Positions 31,101 through 32,888 of a DNA stretch of 32,888 nt are shown one piece after another. The stretch comes from Acidimicrobiales bacterium. GTDB lineage: Bacteria > Actinomycetota > Acidimicrobiia > Acidimicrobiales > UBA8592. The stretch lies in the NCBI GenBank assembly GCA_011523005.1, contig WTHU01000120.1:1-32888 (forward strand), in the 5' to 3' direction. The notes beneath the pieces were generated by a model, which worked only from the letters and a program-made list of their open reading frames with translations, did not search any database and was not told the DNA's origin. Position 1 is the stretch's first letter. Every line of letters starts with the position of its first letter. Both the position numbers and the translations under genes were made by a program.

Positions 31101-31971
31101 GAGTCGTTAGATACGCTCCCGCTAAAACAATGACTGTGCCCAAAATTGCCCACAGTGTTATGGAGTCGTTACGAAATACCACGCCGAGGAAGACGGCAAC
31201 GATAGGAATCAGGTAGGTGACGATTGATGTCCGGACTGCTCCGACACGGCCATTGAGCTCTGCCGCTAGAACGAACGCTATCCCGGTTCCCCCAGCTCCA
31301 AGTGCGATGCAGGCTATCATCGGACCCCATCCGAATCCGCTGTCGGTAACGCCTACTACTCCGTACGGGAGCGCAAGGATTACTGCTACAAGAAGCGCAC
31401 TTCGTACAACGGGTATAGCACCATACTGGCGTTGGAGAGGCCCAGCGATGTGCACAGCGACCCCATATGAGAGAACGGCGAGAATCACTAAAAGAACTCC
31501 TATTGCATTTGTGCCGTCTGTCGTAACCTCTGGGAGTCCGATGAGTACTAGACCTGCGAGCCCTGTGAAAACTCCGATCAGTTGAATGGGTGCGGTGGGG
31601 GTGGCAAATACTGCTAACCCTATGAGTACAGTGAAGATGGGCATTGCGCTGTTGAGCATGCCTGTCAATGATGAGTTGATCCATTGTTGGGCGATGGGAA
31701 ACATGGTGAGAGGAAAAGCAATCCATGTGATTCCAAGAAGAACGATTTTTTTTCGATCCTGCTGGTCGAAAGGTCGGGTTTTGATGGGAATCAGCCAAAG
31801 AGCTGCGCATCCAAAGGCTATTCGGAAAAGCGTTACAAGCCCCGGCGCGAAGGCCTCCAAACCTATATCGATAAAGAAAAAAGATGCTCCCCAAATCCCT
31901 GCTGCGCCGAGAAGCAACCCCCAGTCAAGGAGTTGGAATTTAGCATGTTCAGCATTTACCGTTTCAGCCAC
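31084..31971 (-). CDS. EamA (DMT) family transporter
   Basis: This is a 295-residue integral membrane protein with about ten hydrophobic helices in two EamA repeats (about residues 15-145 and 155-290). It belongs to the drug/metabolite transporter superfamily, which exports metabolites or amino acids; the substrate is unknown. GLLLGAAGIWGASFFFID starts the first repeat and the SIVTYLIPIVAVFLGV helix lies near the end of the second. The GTG start has no well-spaced ribosome site but has TAGGCT six bases upstream, suggesting a leaderless mRNA. The 3' end overlaps the phosphatase gene. Confidence 0.92.
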   Translation of the reverse strand: MAETVNAEHAKFQLLDWGLLLGAAGIWGASFFFIDIGLEAFAPGLVTLFRIAFGCAALWLIPIKTRPFDQQDRKKIVLLGITWIAFPLTMFPIAQQWINSSLTGMLNSAMPIFTVLIGLAVFATPTAPIQLIGVFTGLAGLVLIGLPEVTTDGTNAIGVLLVILAVLSYGVAVHIAGPLQRQYGAIPVVRSALLVAVILALPYGVVGVTDSGFGWGPMIACIALGAGGTGIAFVLAAELNGRVGAVRTSIVTYLIPIVAVFLGVVFRNDSITLWAILGTVIVLAGAYLTTLTQNS

Positions 31972-31977
31972 TCCACA

Positions 31978-31983
31978 AGCCTA
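31978..31983 (-). promoter_or_regulatory. Candidate -10 box, leaderless start of transporter gene
   Basis: On the minus strand TAGGCT ends six bases before the GTG at 31971. No convincing -35 is visible. The 34-base gap to the next gene could still allow readthrough from it. Confidence 0.3.
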
Positions 31984-32005
31984 GAAGCATTTTTATTGAA
32001 TCCAT

Positions 32006-32888
32006 CTACCGTGTGCAGATGAGGGCTCCTTGCCCATCCTCGGTATCAGGATTTCCATCCGGATCAGTACCGACGAGAAGACATGTTCCCGAAGGCACCG
32101 TTGGAGTGGGTGGGAAAAGGTCAGATTCAACATCTCCATTCTCATCAACGACCCCTATCAGAAATGGGTTGGCGACATCACAGGCTGCTGGGAAGACTTG
32201 AATGAATGTTTCGTATGTGGCTGCGCATCCCAACCCGCCTAGATATTGACCAGGTGTGAATCCGCTTCCTGTAATGACACCTTGCCATAGTTCACCATCA
32301 ACAATGCCAGGGCTTATCGTAACTTCGACTCCAGGGTCAGAATAGATCTGATTACTGGTGAGGTCTGGTACATCCGATTCTGGCAGCACTTGCGTGTTTT
32401 CAGAACAAAGGATTGCTCCTGGGCCATCGTCGGTATCAGGATTGTTATCTGGATCAGTTGCGATTCCAAGGCATGTTCCAGAGGGTGATATTAGAAAAGG
32501 GTCGTTGATCGTGATTGAGAATGTTCCTTCGTTATCTGTAAATGCGAAGATTGGTTGATCAATGGCGCATACGTCGAAGAAGTTCGTGAATACAACTATC
32601 TCATCGCCTGCTTCACATCCAAAAATTGCAACACCGACGTTTGCGGGTAGGCCACTTCCAGATATTTCGCCTTCCCATAAATATCCGTTAGTGAAACCGG
32701 GACTGATAACAACTTGAACTCCTGGGTCAGCCCATTCAAGGTCATTAACGAGATCAGGTGCCGGTGTATCAGGGAACATGAAGTTACTTACATCCTGATC
32801 ATCGCTTGCAGTGTCAGCCAAGCCATCTGTGTCATCGTCAAGTATTCCGGATTCTAAAACGGCTGCGAAATCAGCTGGTGAGAGTTCA
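32006..32888 (-). CDS. Secreted-type repeat protein, neocarzinostatin-like domains (partial, 5' end outside window)
   Basis: I see 293 residues up to the stop codon; the N-terminus lies beyond the window edge, so a signal peptide cannot be checked. The frame continues through position 32821 to the edge, and the TTG there is simply an internal Leu codon. An acidic linker (DDDTDGLADTASDDQD) precedes two repeats of about 118 residues. Each has DPGVxVxISPG, LWxGxIxGSG, a G-C, a later C, PSGTC and TDPDxNPDTxDGxGAxxC, so four cysteines per repeat that could form two disulfides. The GxGFxPGxY...GC pattern recalls the neocarzinostatin/actinoxanthin Ig-like fold of actinobacteria. This is a fold suggestion only; function is unknown, and a cell-surface or secreted place is inferred. 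Confidence 0.75.
   Translation of the reverse strand, partial: ELSPADFAAVLESGILDDDTDGLADTASDDQDVSNFMFPDTPAPDLVNDLEWADPGVQVVISPGFTNGYLWEGEISGSGLPANVGVAIFGCEAGDEIVVFTNFFDVCAIDQPIFAFTDNEGTFSITINDPFLISPSGTCLGIATDPDNNPDTDDGPGAILCSENTQVLPESDVPDLTSNQIYSDPGVEVTISPGIVDGELWQGVITGSGFTPGQYLGGLGCAATYETFIQVFPAACDVANPFLIGVVDENGDVESDLFPPTPTVPSGTCLLVGTDPDGNPDTEDGQGALICTR
32015..32368 (-). repeat. Protein repeat unit B (about 118 residues)
   Basis: This is the second tandem domain, offset by 130 codons from unit A. It runs from PDLTSN to ALIC, and its cysteines fall at positions matching unit A, apart from a one-residue shift at the second cysteine. Confidence 0.7.
32405..32758 (-). repeat. Protein repeat unit A (about 118 residues)
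   Basis: This is the first of two homologous tandem domains in the partial gene at the right edge. It runs from PDLVND to AILC, with cysteines in IFGC, DVC, SGTC and AILC. Confidence 0.7.

Noticed and set aside
31169-31894. 241-codon minus-strand frame inside the transporter gene
   Set aside because: It is a shifted frame of a hydrophobic protein, rich in Arg, Ser and His, and has no ribosome site.
1-32888. tRNA, rRNA, CRISPR array, IS element, att site or phage genes
   Set aside because: No cloverleaf-like sequence, regularly spaced repeat, transposase or integrase was seen, and nearly all bases are covered by recognisable metabolic genes.

Overview
This 32.9 kb window looks like chromosomal DNA from an actinobacterium, most plausibly a marine member of Acidimicrobiia with moderate GC (judged by eye, not computed). 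The grounds are six luciferase-like (LLM) flavin/F420-type oxidoreductases, many stand-alone beta-oxidation enzymes, a CYP125-like P450, a MaoC/OB-fold/MaoC fusion of the kind related to actinobacterial ChsH2/ChsH1, and several start codons that look leaderless. SAR202 Chloroflexota also carry large LLM expansions and remain an alternative. I saw no rRNA, tRNA, CRISPR array, insertion sequence or phage gene. Coding density is very high and almost all gaps are under 200 bases.

Region 1 (1-10488) is lipid and acyl-CoA catabolism. It opens with a partial ACAD10/11-type kinase of the aminoglycoside phosphotransferase fold, then a SelO pseudokinase-like AMPylase, an acyl-CoA dehydrogenase (ACAD) and an LLM oxidoreductase. 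A tight minus-strand operon follows: thiolase, MarR regulator, HSD10-like SDR, enoyl-CoA hydratase, LLM oxidoreductase (9145 down to 4859). A second ACAD is transcribed divergently from it. Together these give a complete beta-oxidation cycle built from single-function enzymes. A 14-bp palindrome overlaps the predicted -35 box of the operon and is a good candidate MarR operator.

Region 2 (10490-20257) holds a phosphohistidine swivelling-domain protein without its ATP-grasp partner, an ACAD10-like HAD hydrolase and a crotonase-fold enzyme. A minus-strand operon follows (18313 down to 13912): LLM, TetR, LLM, alpha/beta hydrolase, PPOX flavoprotein. Its promoter is near consensus, with a palindrome over the -10 box. 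Two more LLM oxidoreductases face each other next to it.

Region 3 (20373-29476) has a formylglycine-type sulfatase, a P450 translationally coupled to an acyl-CoA carboxyltransferase, an SDR, and an operon joining a MaoC-OB-MaoC hydratase to a PA14-containing GH3 beta-glucosidase. The combination suggests, as inference only, intracellular breakdown of a sulfated and/or glycosylated steroid- or terpenoid-like compound.

Region 4 (29477-32888) holds an Hsp20 chaperone with a structured leader and a strong downstream hairpin, a tyrosine phosphatase-family protein, an EamA transporter overlapping it tail to tail, and the 3' part of a repeat protein with four cysteines per repeat that resembles the neocarzinostatin fold.

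The most general unusual signal is translational. Eight genes without a visible Shine-Dalgarno sequence carry a TAnnnT-like hexamer 6-7 bases before the start codon, as expected for leaderless mRNAs, while the other genes have clear AGGAG-type sites.
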